A DNA stretch of 64,000 bases from Hymenopus coronatus (taxonomy: Eukaryota > Arthropoda > Insecta > Mantodea > Hymenopodidae), in contig CM060890.1 in assembly GCA_030762935.1 (NCBI GenBank), positions 152,182,129-152,246,128 on the forward strand, written 5' to 3'. Within the stretch, counting starts at the first letter, position 1. Every line of letters starts with the position of its first letter. The notes beneath the pieces were generated by a model. It had not been told where the DNA came from. It was given only the letters and a program-made list of their open reading frames with translations, and made no database searches. Below, piece by piece: positions 13,501 to 29,325 of this stretch. Position numbers and translations under genes: made by a program.

Positions 13501-16500
13501 ATTATACTATAACAGTAAGACTGAATGACACCCTAACATCATCTGACTAAGTATACTATAACAGTAAGACTGAATGACACCCTAACTTCAGCTGATAACG
13601 AATACTATAACAGTAAGATTGAATGACACCCTAACCTTAGCTGATAAGGAATACTATAACAGTAAGATTGAATGACACCCTAACCTGATGTGACTAAGTA
13701 TACTATAACAGTAAGACTGAATGACACTTTAACCTGATGTGACTAAGTATACTATAACAGTAAGTTTGAATGACACCCTAACCTGATGTGACTAAGTATA
13801 CTATAACAGTAAGATTGAATGGCTCCCTAACCTCATGTGACTAAGTATACTATAACAGTAAAACTAAATGACACCCTAACCTCAGCTGACTAAGTATACT
13901 ATAACAGTAAAACTGAATGACACCCTAACCTCAGCTGACTAAGTATACTATAACAGCAAGATTGAATGACACCCTAACCTGATGTGACTAAGTATACTAT
14001 AACAATAAGATTGAATGACACATTAACCTGATGTGACTAAATATACTATAATAGTAAGATTGAATGACACCCTAACCTGATGTGACTAAGTATACTATAA
14101 CAGTAAGATTGAATGACACCCTAACCTCATCTGACTAAGTATACTATAACAGTAAGATTGAATGACACCCTAACCTCAGCTGACTAAGTATACTATAACA
14201 GTAAGATTGAATGACACCCTAACCTCATGTGACTAAGTATACTATAACAGTAAGATTGAATGAAACCCTAACCTGATGTGACTAAGTATACTATAACAGT
14301 AAGATTAAATGACACCCTAACCTCATGTGATTAGGTATACTATAACAGTAAAATTGAATGACACCCTAACCTGATGTGACTAAGTATATTGTAACAGTAA
14401 GATTATATGGCACCCTAACCTGATGTGACTAAGTATACTATAACAGTAAGAATGAATGGCACCCTAACCTCATCTGACTAAGTAAATTATAACAGTATGA
14501 TTGAATAGCACCCTAACCTCATCTGACTAAGTATATTATAACAGTAAGACTGAATGACACCCTAACCTAATGTGACTAAGTATACTATAATAATAACATT
14601 GAATGACACCCTAACCAGATGTGACTAACTATATTATAACAGTAAAACTGAATGACACCCTAACATAATGTGACTAAGTATACTATAACAGTAAGATTGA
14701 ATGGCACCCTAACCTCATCTGACTAAGTATAATATAACAGTAAGATTAAATGACACCCTAACCTCATGTGACTAAGCATACTATAACAGTAAGAATAAAT
14801 GGCACCCTAACCTAATCTGACTAAGTATACTATAACAGTAAGATTGAATGACACCCTAACCTGATGTGACTAAGTATACCTTAACAGTAGGATTGAAAGA
14901 CACCCTAACCTCATGTGACAAAGTATACTATAACAGTAAGATTGAACAGCAACCTAACCTCATGTGACTAAGTATACTATAACAGTAAGATTGAATGACA
15001 CTTTAACCTGATGTGACTAAGTATACTATAACAGTAAGATTGAAAGACACCCTAACCTCATGTGACAAAGTATACTATAACAGTAAGATTGAACAGCAAC
15101 CTAACCTCATGTGACTAAGTATACTATAACAGTAAGATTGAAAGACACCCTAACCTCATGTGACAAAGTATACTATAACAGTAAGATTGAACAGCAACCT
15201 AACCTCATGTGACTAAGTATACTATAACAGTAAGATTGAAAGACACCCTAACCTCATGTGACAAAGTATACTATAACAGTAAGATTGAACAGCAACCTAA
15301 CCTCATGTGACTAAGTATACTATAACAGTAAGATTGAATGACACTTTAACCTGATGTGACTAAGTATACTATAACAGTAAGATTAAATGACACCCTAACC
15401 TAATGTGACTAAGTATACTATAACAGTAAGATTGAATGGCACCCTAACCTCAGCTGACTAAGTATACTATAACAGTAAGATTAAATTACACCCTAACCTC
15501 ATGTGACTAAGTATACTATAACAGTAAGATAGAATGACACCCTAACCTCAGCTGACTAAGTATACTATAACAGTAAGATTAAATGACACCCTAACCTCAT
15601 GTGACTAAGTATACTATAACAGTAAGATTAAATGACACCCTAACCTCATGTGACTAAGTATACTATAACAGTAAGATTAAATGACACCCTAACCTCAGCT
15701 GACTAAGTATACTATAACAGTAAGATTGAATGACACCCTAACCTCATCTGACTAAGTATACTATAACAGTAAGATTGAATGGCACCGTAACCTCATCTGA
15801 CTAAGTAAATTATAACAGTATGATTGAATTGCACCCTAACCTCATCTGACTAAGTAAATTATAACAGTATGATTGAATTGCACCCTAACCTCATCTGACT
15901 AAGTAAATTATAACAGTATGATTGAATTGCACCCTAACCTCATCTGACTAAGTAAATTATAACAGTAAGATTGAATGGCACCCTAACCTCATCTGACTAA
16001 GTATACTATAACAGTAAGATTGAATGGCACCCTAACCTCAGCTGACTAAGTATATTATAACAGTAAGATTAAATGGCACCCTAACCTCATGTGACTAAGT
16101 ATTCTATAACAGTAAGATTAAATGGCACCCTAACCTCATGTGACCTAGTATACTATAACAGTAAGATTGAATGGCACCCTAACCTCATCTCACTAAGTAT
16201 ACTATAACAGTAAGATTGAATGGCACCCTAACCTCATGAGACTAAGTATACTATAACAGTAAGATTAAATGACACCCTAACCTCATCTGACTAAGTAAAC
16301 TATAACAGTAAGATTGAATGACGCCCTAACCTCATCTGACTAAGTAAACTATAACAGTAAGATTGAATGACACCCTAACCTCATCTGACTAAGTAAACTA
16401 TAACAGTAAGATTGAATGGCACCCTAACCTCATCTTACTAAGTATACTATAACAGTAGGATTAAATGGCACCCTAACCTCATCTTACTAAGTAAACTATA

Positions 16501-17174
16501 ACAGTAAGATTGAATGACACCCTAACCTCATCTGACTAAGTAAACTATAACAGTAAGATTGAATGACACCCTAACCTAATCTGACTAAGTATACTATAAC
16601 AGTAAGATTGAATGACACCCTAACCTAATCTGACTAAGTAAACTATAACAGTAAGGTTGAATGACACCCTAACCTCAGCTGACTAAGTATACTATAACAG
16701 TAAGATAGAATTACACCCTAACCTCAGCTGACTAAGTATACTATAACAGTAACATTCAATGACACCTTAACCTCAGCTGACTAAGTATACTATAACAGTA
16801 AGATTGAATGACACCCTAACCTCATGTGACTAAGTATACTATAACAGTAAGATTGAATGGCACCCTAACCTGATGTGACTAAGTATACTATAACAGAAAG
16901 ATTGAATGGCACCCTAACCTGATGTGACTAAGTATACTATAACAGTAAGATTGAATGGCAGCCTAATCTCATCTGACCAAGTAAACTATAACAGTAAGAT
17001 TGAATGACACCCTAACCTCAGCTGACTAAGTATACTATAACAGTAAGATTGAATAACTTCCTAACCTCAGCTGACTAAGTATACTATAACAGTAAGATTG
17101 AATGGCACCCTAACCTCAGCTGACTAAGTATACTATAACAGTAAGATTGAATGGCACCCTAACCTCATGTGACT
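13501..17174. repeat. 49-bp satellite, family A, block 2
   Basis: Family A monomers resume. From about 14,890 to 15,330 a two-monomer (98-bp) higher-order unit is repeated, alternating GAAAGACACCC with GAACAGCAACC and GACAAAG with GACTAAG. The right half (about 15,400-17,174) follows the order of variants seen in block 1. No gene seen. Confidence 0.95.
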
Positions 17175-20100
17175 AACGATACTTGAATAGTCACACTGGA
17201 TGGGAGCCCAACTACATCTGACTATGGATACTAGAACAGTTAGGCTGGATGACCGCCCAACCTTATCTTACTAAGGATACTATAACATTTAGACTGGATG
17301 ACCGCCCAACCTTATCTTACTAAGGATACTATAACAGTTAGACTGGATGACCGCCCAACCTCATCTGACTAAGGATAATAGAACAGTTAGACTGGATGAC
17401 CGCCCAACCTTATCTTACTAAGGATACTAGAACAGTTAGACTGGATGACCGCCCAACCTTATCTTACTAAGGATACTATAACAGTTAGACTGGATGACCG
17501 CCCAACCTTATCTTACTAAGGATACTATAACAGTTAGACTGGATGACCGCCCAACCTTATCTTACTAAGGATACTATAACAGTTAGACTGGATGACCGCC
17601 CAACCTTATCTTACTAAGGATACTATAACATTTAGACTGGATGACCGCCCAACCTTATCTTACTAAGGATACTATAACAGTTAGACTGGATGACCGCCCA
17701 ACCTCATCTGACTAAGGATAATAGAACAGTTAGACTGGATGACCGCCCAACCTTATCTTACTAAGGATACTAGAACAGTTAGACTGGATGACCGCCCAAC
17801 CTTATCTTACTAAGGATACTAGAACAGTTAGACTGGATGACCGCCCAACCTTATCTTACTAAGGATACTATAACATTTAGACTGGATGACCGCCCAACCT
17901 TATCTTACTAAGGATACTATAACAGTTAGACTGGATGACCGCCCAACCTCATCTGACTAAGGATACTAGATGAGTTATAGTGGATTACAGCCCAACCTGA
18001 ACTGACTAAGGATACTAGAACAGTTAGAGTGGATGGCAGCCCAACCTCACGTGACTATAGATACTAGAACAGTTAGAGTGGATGGCAGCCCAACCTCATC
18101 TTACTAAGGATACTAGAACAGTTAGAGGGGATGGCAGCCCAACCTCATCTGACCAGGGATACTAGAGTATTTAGAATGAATGGCAGCCTAACCTCATCTG
18201 ACTAAGGATATTAGAGTAGCTAGACTGAATGGCAGCCTAACCTTTTATGATAAGCATACTAGAGTAGTTAGACTGGATGGCAGCCCAACCTCATCTGACT
18301 AAGGATACTAAAACAGTTACACTGAATTGTAGCCTAACCTCATCTGACTAAAGCTACTAGAGTAGTTAGACTGAATGGAAGCCCAACCTCATTTGACTAA
18401 GCATACTAGAACAGTAAGAGTGGATGGCAACCCAACCTCATCTGACTAAGGATATTATAACATTTAGACTGAATTGCAGCCAAACCCCATCTGACTAAGG
18501 ATACTAGAGTACTTGGACTGAATGGCAGCCTAACCTAATCTGACTAAAGATACTAGAACAGTTGGAGTGGATGGCAGCCCAACCTCATTTGATAAACGAT
18601 ACTAGAACAGTTAGACTGGATGGCAGCGTAACCTCATCTGACTAAGGATACTATATCAGTTAGATAGGATGTCAACCCAATCTCATCTGAATAACGATAC
18701 TAGAGCAGTTAGACTAGATGGCAGCCCAACGTCATCTTACTAAGGATACTAGCACAGTTAGACTGGATGGCACACAAACCTCATCTGACTAACGATACTA
18801 GAGCAGTTAGACTGAATGACAGCCCAAAGTCATCTGACTAACGATACTAGAGCAGTTAGACTGAATGACAGCCCAAAGTCATCTGACTAACGATACTAGA
18901 GCAGTTAGACTGAATGACAGCCCAAAGTCATCTGACTAAAGATACTAGAACAGTTGGAGTGGATGGCAGCCCAACCTCATTTGATAAACGATACTAGAAC
19001 AGTTAGACTGGATGGCAGCGTAACCTCATCTGACTAAGGATACTATATCAGTTAGATAGGATGTCAACCCAACCTCATCTGAATAACGACACTAGAGCAG
19101 TTAGACTAGATGGCAGCCCAACGTCATCTGACTAAGGATACTAGCACAGTTAGACTAGATGGCAGCCCAAAGTCATCTGACTAAGGATACTAGCACAGTT
19201 AGACTGGAGGGCAGCCCAACGTCATCTGACTAAGGATACTAGCACAGTTAGACTGGATGGCAGCCCAAAGTCATCTGACTAAGGATACTAGCACAGTTAG
19301 ACTGGATGGCAGCCCAAAGTCATCTGACTAAGGATACTAGCACAGTTAGACTGGAGGGCAGCCCAACGTCATCTGACTAAGGATACTAGCACAGTTAGAC
19401 TGGATGGCAGCCCAAAGTCATCTGACTAAGGATACTAGCACAGTTAGACTGGAGGGCAGCCCAAAGTCATCTGACTAAGGATACTAGCACAGTTAGACTG
19501 GAGGGCAGCCCAACGTCATCTGACTAAGGATACTAGCACACTTAGACTGGAGGGCAGCCCAACGTCATCTGACTAAGGATACTAGCACAGTTAGACTGGA
19601 TGGCAGCCCAACGTCATCTGACTAAGGATACTAGCACACTTAGACTGGAGGGCAGCCCAACGTCATCTGACTAAGGATACTAGCACAGTTAGACTGGAGG
19701 GCAGCCCAACGTCATCTGACTAAGGATACTAGCACAGTTAGACTAGATGGCAGCCCAAAGTCATCTGACTAAGGATACTAGCACAGTTAGACTGGATGGC
19801 ACACTAACCTCATCTGACTAAGGATACTAGCACAGTTAGACTGGATGGCAGCCCAAAGTCATCTGACTAAGGATACTAGCACAGTTATACTGGATGGCAC
19901 ACTAACCTCATCTGACTAAGGATACTAGCACAGTTATACTGGATGGCACACTAACCTCATCTGACTAAGGATACTAGCACAGTTAGACTGGATGGCAGCC
20001 CAAAGTCATCTGACTAAGGATACTAGCACAGTTAGACTGGATGGCAGCCCAACGTCATCTGACTAAGGATACTAGCACAGTTAGACTGGATGGCAGCCCA

Positions 20101-22555
20101 AAGTCATCTGACTAAGGATACTAGCACAGTTATACTGGATGGCACACTAACCTCATCTGACTAAGGATACTAGCACAGTTAGACTGGATGGCAGCCCAAA
20201 GTCATCTGACTAAGGATACTAGCACAGTTATACTGGATGGCACACTAACCTCATCTGACTAAGGATACTAGCACAGTTAGACTGAATGGCAGCCCAAAGT
20301 CATCTGACTAAGGATACTAGCACAGTGAGACTAGATGGCAGCCCAACGTCATCTGACTAAGGATACTAGCACACTTAGACTGGATGGCACACTAACCTCA
20401 TCTGACTAAGGATACCAAAGCAGTTAGACTGCATGACATCCTAACCTCATGTGACTAGGGATACTTGAGCAGTTAGACTGGATCTCACCTTACCCTCATG
20501 TGACAAAGGATGACAGAACATTCAGACTTGAAGGCACCCTAACCTCATGTGACTAAGGATACTAGAGCAGTTAGTAAGGAAGGGATACTAAAATCCTCTG
20601 ACTAAGGAGACTAGAACAGTTAGACTGGATGACAGCCTGACCTCATCTGACTAGGGATACTAGAGCAGCTAGAATTAATTGTACCCTAACTTCGTGTGAC
20701 CGAGGATGCTACAACAGTTAGACTGAACGGAACCCTAACCCCATATGACAAAGGATGTTTGAACATTTATACTGGATGGCACCTTAACCTCATGTGACTA
20801 AGGATGCTAGAGCAGTTAGAGTGGATGGCACCCTAACTCTATCTGACTAAGGACTCTAGAACAGTCATTCTGGAGGCCAACCTTACATCATAGGACTATG
20901 GATGCTAGAACACTTATACTGGATGGCACCATGACCTCATGTGACAAAGGATGCTAGAGCATTTAGAGTGAATGGCATCCTAACCCCATCTGACTAAGGA
21001 TACTAGACAAGTTATACTGGATGGCACCGTAACCTCATGTGACTAAGGACGCTAGAGCAGTTAGAGTGGATGTAACCTAACCTCATTTGAGTAAGGATAC
21101 AAGAACAGTTAGAGTGGATGGAACCCCAACCTCATCTGACTTAGGATACTAGAACAGTTAGACTGGATGGCAGCCCAGCATCATGCGACTAAGGATACTA
21201 GAGCAGTTAAACTGGACGGTAACCTAACCTCATGTCGCTAAGGATACTAGAACAGTTAGACTGAATGGCATCCTAACTTCCTCTGTCTAATATTACTAGC
21301 ACAGTTAGACTGGATGGCAGCCTAAACTCATCTGACAAAGAATATTAGAACAGTTAGACTGGATGGCACCCTATTCTCATCTGACTAAGGATAGTAGTAC
21401 TGTTAGTCTGGATGGCAGCCCAACCTCATCTGACTCAGGAGACTAGAGCAATTAGAGTGGATGGCACCCTAACCTATTCTGACTAAGGATACTAGATCAG
21501 TTAGACTGAATGGCAGGACAACCTCATCTAACTAAGGATACCAGGACAGTTAGACCGGATGGCAACCCAACCTCATCTGACTAAGAATACTAGAGCAGTT
21601 AGAGTGGATGGCAACCTAACCTCATTTGCCTATGGATACTAGAAAAGTTAGACTGGATGGCAGCCTAACCTAATCTGACTAAGGATACTAAAACAATTAG
21701 ACTGGATGGCAGGCCAACCTTATCTGGCTAAGGATACTAGAACAGGTAGACTGAATGGGAGCCTAACATTATCTGAATAAGGATACTAGAACAGTTATAC
21801 TGAACTGCACCCTAACTTCATCTGACTAAGTATACTATAACAGAAAGATTGAATGGCACATTAACCTCATCTGACTAAGGATACTAGAATAGTTAGAATG
21901 GATGTAAGCCCAACCTCATCTGACTAAGGATATAGAACAGTTAGACTGGATGGTACCTTAACCTCATCTGACTTAGTATACTAGAACTGTGAGATTTATG
22001 ACGGTCTAACCTCATCTGACCAAGGATACAAGAACTGTTAGACTGTATGGTAGCCTAACCTCATCTGACTAGGAATATTAGAACAGTTATAATGGATGGC
22101 ACCCTAACCTCATCTAGCTAAGGATACTGGAACAGTGAGACTATATGGCAGCCTGACCTCATCTGACTAAGGATACTAGAACTGTTTCACTCTATGGCAG
22201 CCTAACCTCATCTGACTAGGAATATTAGAACAGTAAGACTGGATGGCACCCTAACCTGATCTGATTAAGGATACTAGAACAGTTAGACTGTATGGCACCC
22301 TAACCTTATGTGACTAAGGATGCTAGAGCAGTTAGATTGAATGGCATCCTAAGCTCATCTGACTAAGGATACTACTGCAGTTAGACTGGATGGCACCCTA
22401 ACCTCACCTGACTAAGGACACAAGAGCAGTTAGACTGGATGGCATACTAACTTCATGTGATAAAGGACAATAGAGAAGTTAGACTAAATGGCACCCTAAC
22501 CTCATGTGACTAAGGACAGTAGAGCAGTTAGACTGGATGGAAACCTAAACTCAAC
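17175..22555. repeat. 49-bp satellite, family B, block 2
   Basis: Starts with the same AACGATACTTGAATAG junction as block 1, 9984 bp downstream of it. It repeats block 1's sub-block order: GATGACCGCCCAACC run, divergent stretch, CTAGCACAGTTAGACTGG run, divergent tail. Sub-block lengths differ, so the copy is about 0.9 kb shorter. Landmark: GATACCAAAGCAGTTAGACTG near 20,411, matching about 11,107. Confidence 0.95.
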
Positions 22556-25500
22556 TGAGTAAGTAACCTATAACAGTAAGATTGAATGACACCTTTACCT
22601 GATCTGACTAAATATACTATAACAGTAATACTGAATGACACCCTAACCTGATCTGACAAAGTGTACTATAACAGTAAGACTGAATGACACCTTTACCTGA
22701 TCTGACTAAATATACTATAACAGTAATACTGAATGACACCCTAACCTGATCTGACTAAGTATACTATAACAGTAAGACTGAATGACACCCTAACCTCATC
22801 TGACTAAGTATATTATAACAGTAAGACTGAATGATAACCTAACCTCATGTGACTAAGTATAATATAACAGTAAGACTGAATGACACCCTAACCTCATGTG
22901 ACTAAGTATACTATAATAGTAACATTGAATGATAACCTAACCTCATGTGACTAAGTATAATATAACAGTAAGACTGAATGATACCCTAACCTGATGTGAC
23001 TAAGTATATTATAACAGTAAGACTGAATGACACCCTAACCTGATGTGACTAAGTATATTATAACAGTAAGACTGAATGACACCCTAACCTCATGTGACTA
23101 AGTATATTATAACAGTAAGACTGAATGACACCCTAACCTCATGTGACTAAGTATATTATAACAGTAAGACTAAATGACACCCTAACATGATGTGACTAAG
23201 TATATTATAACAGTAAGACTGAATGACACCCTAACCTCATGTGACTAAGTATATTATAACAGTAAGACTGAATGACACCCTAACCTCATGTGACTAAGTA
23301 TATTATAACAGTAAGACTGAATGACACCCTAACCTGATGTGACTAAGTATATTATAATAGTAAGACTGAATGACACCCTTACCTCATGTGACTAAGTATA
23401 TTATAACAGTAAGACTGAATGACACCCTAACCTGATCTGACTAAGTATACTATAACAGTAAGACTGAATAACACCCTAACCTCATCTGATTAAGTATATT
23501 ATAACAGTAATATTGAATGACACCCTAACCTGATCTGACTAAGTATACTATAACAGTAAGACTGAATGACACCCTAACCTCATCTGACTAAGTATATTAT
23601 AACAGTATGATTGAATTGCACCCTAACCTCATCTGACTAAGTAAATTATAACAGTAAGATTGAATGGCACCCTAACCTCATCTGACTAAGTATACTATAA
23701 CAGTAAGATTGAATGGCACCCTAACCTCAGCTGACTAAGTATATTATAACAGTAAGATTAAATGGCACCCTAACCTCATCTGACTAAGTATATTATAACA
23801 GTAAGATTGAATGACACCTTTACCTGATCTGACTAAATATACTATAACAGTAATACTGAATGAAACCCTAACCTGCTCTGACTAAGTATACTATAACAGT
23901 AAAACTGAATGACACCCTAACCTCATCTGACTAAGTATACTATAACAGTAAGACTGAATGACACCCTAACCTCATCTGACTAAGTATACTATAACAGTAA
24001 GAATGAATGACACCCTAACCTCATCTGACTAAGTATATTATAACAGTAAGACTGAATGACACCCTAAACTAATGTGACAAAGAATACTATAATAGTAACA
24101 TTGAATGACACCCTAACCTGATATGAATAAGTATATTATAACAGTAAGACTGAATGACACCCTAACCTCATCTGACTAAGTATATTATAACAGTAAGACT
24201 GAATGACACCCTAACCTAATGTGACTAAGTATACTATTATAGTAACATTGAATAACACCCTAACCAGATGTGACTAACTATATTATAACAGTAAGACTGA
24301 ATGACACCCTAACATAATGTGACTAAGTATATTATAAAAGTAAGACTGAATGACACCCTAACCTCAGCTGACTAAGTATATTATAACAGTAAGACTGAAT
24401 GACACCCTAACCTCATCTGACTGATTATACTATAACAGTAGGTTTGAATGACACCCTAACCTGATGTGACTAAGTATACTATAACAGTAAGATTGAATGA
24501 CACCCTAACCTGATGTGACTAAGTATACTATAACAGTAAGTTTGAATGACACCCTAACCTGATGTGACTAAGTCTACTATAACAGTAAGTTTGAATGACA
24601 CCCTAACCTGATGTGACTAAGTACACTATAACAGTAAGATTGAATGACACCCTAACCTGATGTGACTAAGTATACTATAACAGTAAGACTGAATGACACC
24701 CTCACCTCATGTGACTAAGTATACTATAACAGTAAGACTGAATGACACACTAACCTCAGCTGACTAAGTATACTATAACAGTAAGATTGAATGACACCCT
24801 AACCTCAGCTGACTAAATATACTATAACAGTAAGATTGAATGACACCCTAACCTGATGTGACTAAGTATACTATAACAGTAAGATTAAATGACACCCTAA
24901 CCTGATGTGACTAAGTATGCTATAACAGTAAGATTGAATGACACCCTAACCTGATGTGACTAAGTATACTATAACAGTAAGATTGAATGACACCCTAACC
25001 TAATATGACTAAGTATACTATAACAGTAAGACTGAATGACACCCTAACCTCATCTGACTAAGTATACTATAACAGTAAGATCAAATGGCACCCTAACCTG
25101 ATGTGACTAAGTATACTATAACAGTAAGATCAAATGGCACCCTAACCTGATGTGACTAAGTATACTATAACAGTAAGATTGAATGGCACCCTAACCTAAT
25201 GTGACTAAGTATACTATAACAGTAAGATTGAATGACACCCTAACCTGATGTGACTAAGTATACTATAACAGTAAGACTGAATGTCACCCTAACCTGATGT
25301 GACTAAGTATACTATAACAGTAAGATTGAATGGTACCCTAACCTAATGTGACTAAGTATACTATAACAGTAAGATTGAATGACACCCTAACTTGATGTGA
25401 CTAAATATACTATAACAGTAAGACTGAATGACACCCTAACCTGATGTGACTAAGTATACTATAACAATAAGATTGAATGACACTTTAACCTGATGTGACT

Positions 25501-27117
25501 AAATATACTATAATAGTGAGATTGAATGACACCCTAACCTGATGTGACTGAGTATACTATAACAGTAAGATTGAATGACACCCTAACCTCAGCTGACTAA
25601 GTATACTATAACAGTAAGATTGAATGACACCCTAACCTCAGCTGTCTAAGTATACTATAACAGTAAGATTGAATGACACCCTAACCTGATGTGACTAAGT
25701 ATACTATAACAGTAAGATTGAATGACACCCTTACCTGATGTGACTAAGTATACTATAACAGTAAGATTAAATGACACCCTAACCTCATGTGACTACGTAT
25801 ACTATAATAGTAAGATTGAATGACACCCTAACCTGATGTGACTAAGTATACTATAACAGTAATATTAAATGACACCCTAACCTCATGTGACTAAATATAC
25901 TATAACAGTAAGATTGAATGACACCCTAACCTGATGTGACTAAGTAAACTATAACAGTAAGATTAAATGACACCCTAACCTCATGTGACTAAGTATACTA
26001 TAACAGTAAGATTGAATGACACCCTAACCTGATGTGACTAAGTATACTATAACAGTAAGATTAAATGACACCCTAACCTCATGTGACTAAGTATACTATA
26101 ACAGTAAGATTGAATGACACCCTAACCTGATGTGACTAAGTATACTATAACAGTAAGATTGAATGACACCCTTACCTGATGTGACTAAGTATACTATAAC
26201 AGTAAGATTAAATGACACCCTAATCTCATGTGACTAAGTATACTATAATAGTAAGATTGAATGACACCCTAACCTGATGTGACTAAGTATACTATAACAG
26301 TAATATTAAATGACACCCTAACCTCATGTGACTAAGTATACTATAACAGTAAGATTGAATGACACCCTAACCTGATGTGACTAAGTAAACTATAACAGTA
26401 AGATTAAATGACACCCTAACCTCATGTGACTAAGTATACTATAACAGTAAGATTGAATGACACCCTAACCTCATGTGACTAAGTATATTATAACAGTAAG
26501 ATTAAATGACACCCTGACCTAATGTGACTAAGTATACTATAACAGTAAAATTGAATGACACCCTAACCTGATGTGACTAAGTATATTATAACAGTAAGAT
26601 TATATGGCACCCTAACCTGATGTGACTAAGTATACTATAACAGTAAGATTGAATGACACCCTAACCTCAGCTGACTAAGTATACTATAACAGTAAGATTG
26701 AATGACACCCTAACCTCAGCTGACTAAGTATACTATAACAGTAAGATTGAATGACACCCTAACCTCAGCTGACTAAGTATACTATAACAGTAAATTTGAA
26801 TGACACCCTAACCTCAGGTGACTAAGTATACTATAACAGTAAGTTTGAATGACACCCTAACCTCAGCTGACTAAGTATATTATAACAGTAAGATTGAATG
26901 GCACTCTAACCTCATGTTACTAAGTATACTATAACAGTAAGATTGAATGACACCCTAACCTCATGTGACTAAGTATACTATAACAGTAAGATTGAATGAC
27001 ACCGTAACCTCATCTGACTAAGTATTCTATAAGAGTAAGATTGAATGACACCCTAACCTCAGCTGACTAAGTATACTATAACAGTAAGATTGAATGGCAC
27101 CCTAACCTCATGTGACT
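22556..27117. repeat. 49-bp satellite, family A, block 3
   Basis: Family A monomers, with AAGACTGAATGACACCC and CCTGATGTGACTAAG variants commoner than in blocks 1 and 2. No gene seen. Confidence 0.95.
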
Positions 27118-29325
27118 AACGATACTTGAATAGTCACACTGGATGAGAGCCCAACTATATCTGACTATGGATACTAGAACAGTTAGGCTGGATGACCGCC
27201 CAACCTCATCTTACTAAGGATTTTAGAACAGTTAGACTGGATGACCGCCCAACCTCATCTGACTAAGGATACTAGAACAAATAGACTGGATGACCGCCCA
27301 ACCTCATCTTACTAAGTATACTAGAACAGTTAGACTGGATGACCGCCCAACCTTATCTTACTAAGAATACTATAACATTTAGACTGGATGACCGCCCAAC
27401 CTTATCTTACTAAGAATACTATAACAGTTAGACTGGATGACCGCCCAACCTCATCTGACTAAGGATACTAGAACAAATAGACTGGATGACCGCCCAACCT
27501 CATCTTACTAAGTATACTAGAACAGTTAGACTGGATGACCGCCCAACCTTATCTTACTAAGAATACTATAACAGTTAGACTGGATGACCGCCCAACCTCA
27601 TCTGACTAAGGATACTAGAACAAATAGACTGGATGACCGCCCAACCTTATCTTACTAAGAATACTATAACAGTTAGACTGGATGACCGCCCAACCTTATC
27701 TTACTAAGAATACTATAACAGTTAGACTGGATGACCGCCCAACCTCATCTGACTAAGGATACTAGAACAGTTAGACTGGATGACCGCCCAACCTTATCTT
27801 ACTAAGAATACTATAACAGTTAGACTGGATGACCGCCCAACCTCATCTGACTAAGGATACTAGAACAAATAGACTGGATGACCGCCCAACCTCATCTTAC
27901 TAAGTATACTAGAACAGTTAGACTGGATGACCGCCCAACCTTACCTTACTAAGGATACTATAACAGTTAGACTGGATGACCGCCCAACCTCATCTGACTA
28001 AGGATACTAGAACAGTTAGACGGATGGTACCCTAACCTCATCTGACTAAGAATACTAGAACAGTGACACTGTATGGCGGCCTAACCTCATCTGACTAGGA
28101 ATATTAGAACAGTTAGACTGGATGGCACCCTAACCTCATCTGACTAAGGATACTATAACAGTTAGCCTGTATGGTACCCTAACCATATGTGACTAAGGAT
28201 GCTAGAGCAGTTAGACTGAATGGTATCCTAAGCTCATCTGACTAAGGATACTACAGCAGTTAGACTGGATGGCACACTAACTTCACCTGACTAAGAACAC
28301 AAGAGCAGTTAGACTGGATGGCATCCTAACTTCGTGTGATAAAGGACACAAGAGGAGTTATATTGGATGGCACCCTAACCTCATGTAATTAAGGATAACA
28401 CAGTAGTTAGACTGGATGGCACCCAAACGCCCACTGCCGAAGAATACTACAGCGGTTAGACTGAATCGGAGCATACCTTCATCTGACTAAGTATATTAGA
28501 TCAGTTAGACTGGAAGGAACCTTAACCTCATGTGATTAAAGATACTGGAGCAGTTAGACTGAATAGCACCCTAACCTCATCTGACTAAGGATACTAGAGC
28601 AGTTAGTCTGAATGGCACCCTAACCTCAGCCGACTAAGCAAACTAGTGCAGTCAAACTTGATGTCATCCTAAGCTCATCAGCTTAAAGATACTACAGCTG
28701 TTGGACCGGATGGCACCCTAACCACATCTGACTAAAAACCTCGAGCAGTTAGACTGGATGGCACCCTAGCACATTTGACCAAGGATACTAGAGCAGTTTG
28801 ACTGGATGGCACCCTAACCACATCTGACTAAGGAACCTAGAGCAGTTAGACTGGATGGCACCCTTACCTCATGTGGCTAAGAATACTAGAGTAGTTAGAC
28901 TGGATGGAACCCTAATCTCTCTGACTAAGCATACTAGAGCAGTTAGACTGAATGGTAGCCCAACCTCATTTGACTTAGGATACTAGAGCTGTTAGACTGG
29001 ATGGCAGCCAATCCTCATTTGACTAAGGATAGTAGAGCAGTTAGACTGAATGGCAGTCCAACCTCATCTGACTAAGTATACTAGAACAGTTGGACTGGAT
29101 GGCACGCTAACCTCATCTGACTAAGTATACTAAAGCAGTTAGACTGGATGGCACCTTAACGTCATCTGACTAAGTATACTAAGGCAGTTAGACTGGATGG
29201 CACCGTATTCTCATCTGACTAAGTATAGTAAAGCAGTTTGACAGAATGGCAGCCCAACCTCATCTGACTAAGGATACTAGTGCAGTTAGAGTGAATGGCA
29301 TTCTAACCTCATCTGCTTGTCATGA
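27118..29325. repeat. 49-bp satellite, family B, block 3, and array edge
   Basis: Third copy of the AACGATACTTGAATAG junction, 9943 bp after the second. The GACCGCCCAACC run is followed at about 28,010 by divergent monomers that match the 7740-8750 stretch of block 1 in order. The array stops well short of the length of the other B blocks. Monomers lose similarity after about 29,300; a last recognisable fragment (CTAGAGCAATTAGACTGG) lies near 29,379. Confidence 0.92.

Noticed and set aside
1..29325. CRISPR-like regular spacing in the 49-bp array
   Set aside because: There are no unique spacers between repeats; monomers are contiguous, and the context is eukaryotic.
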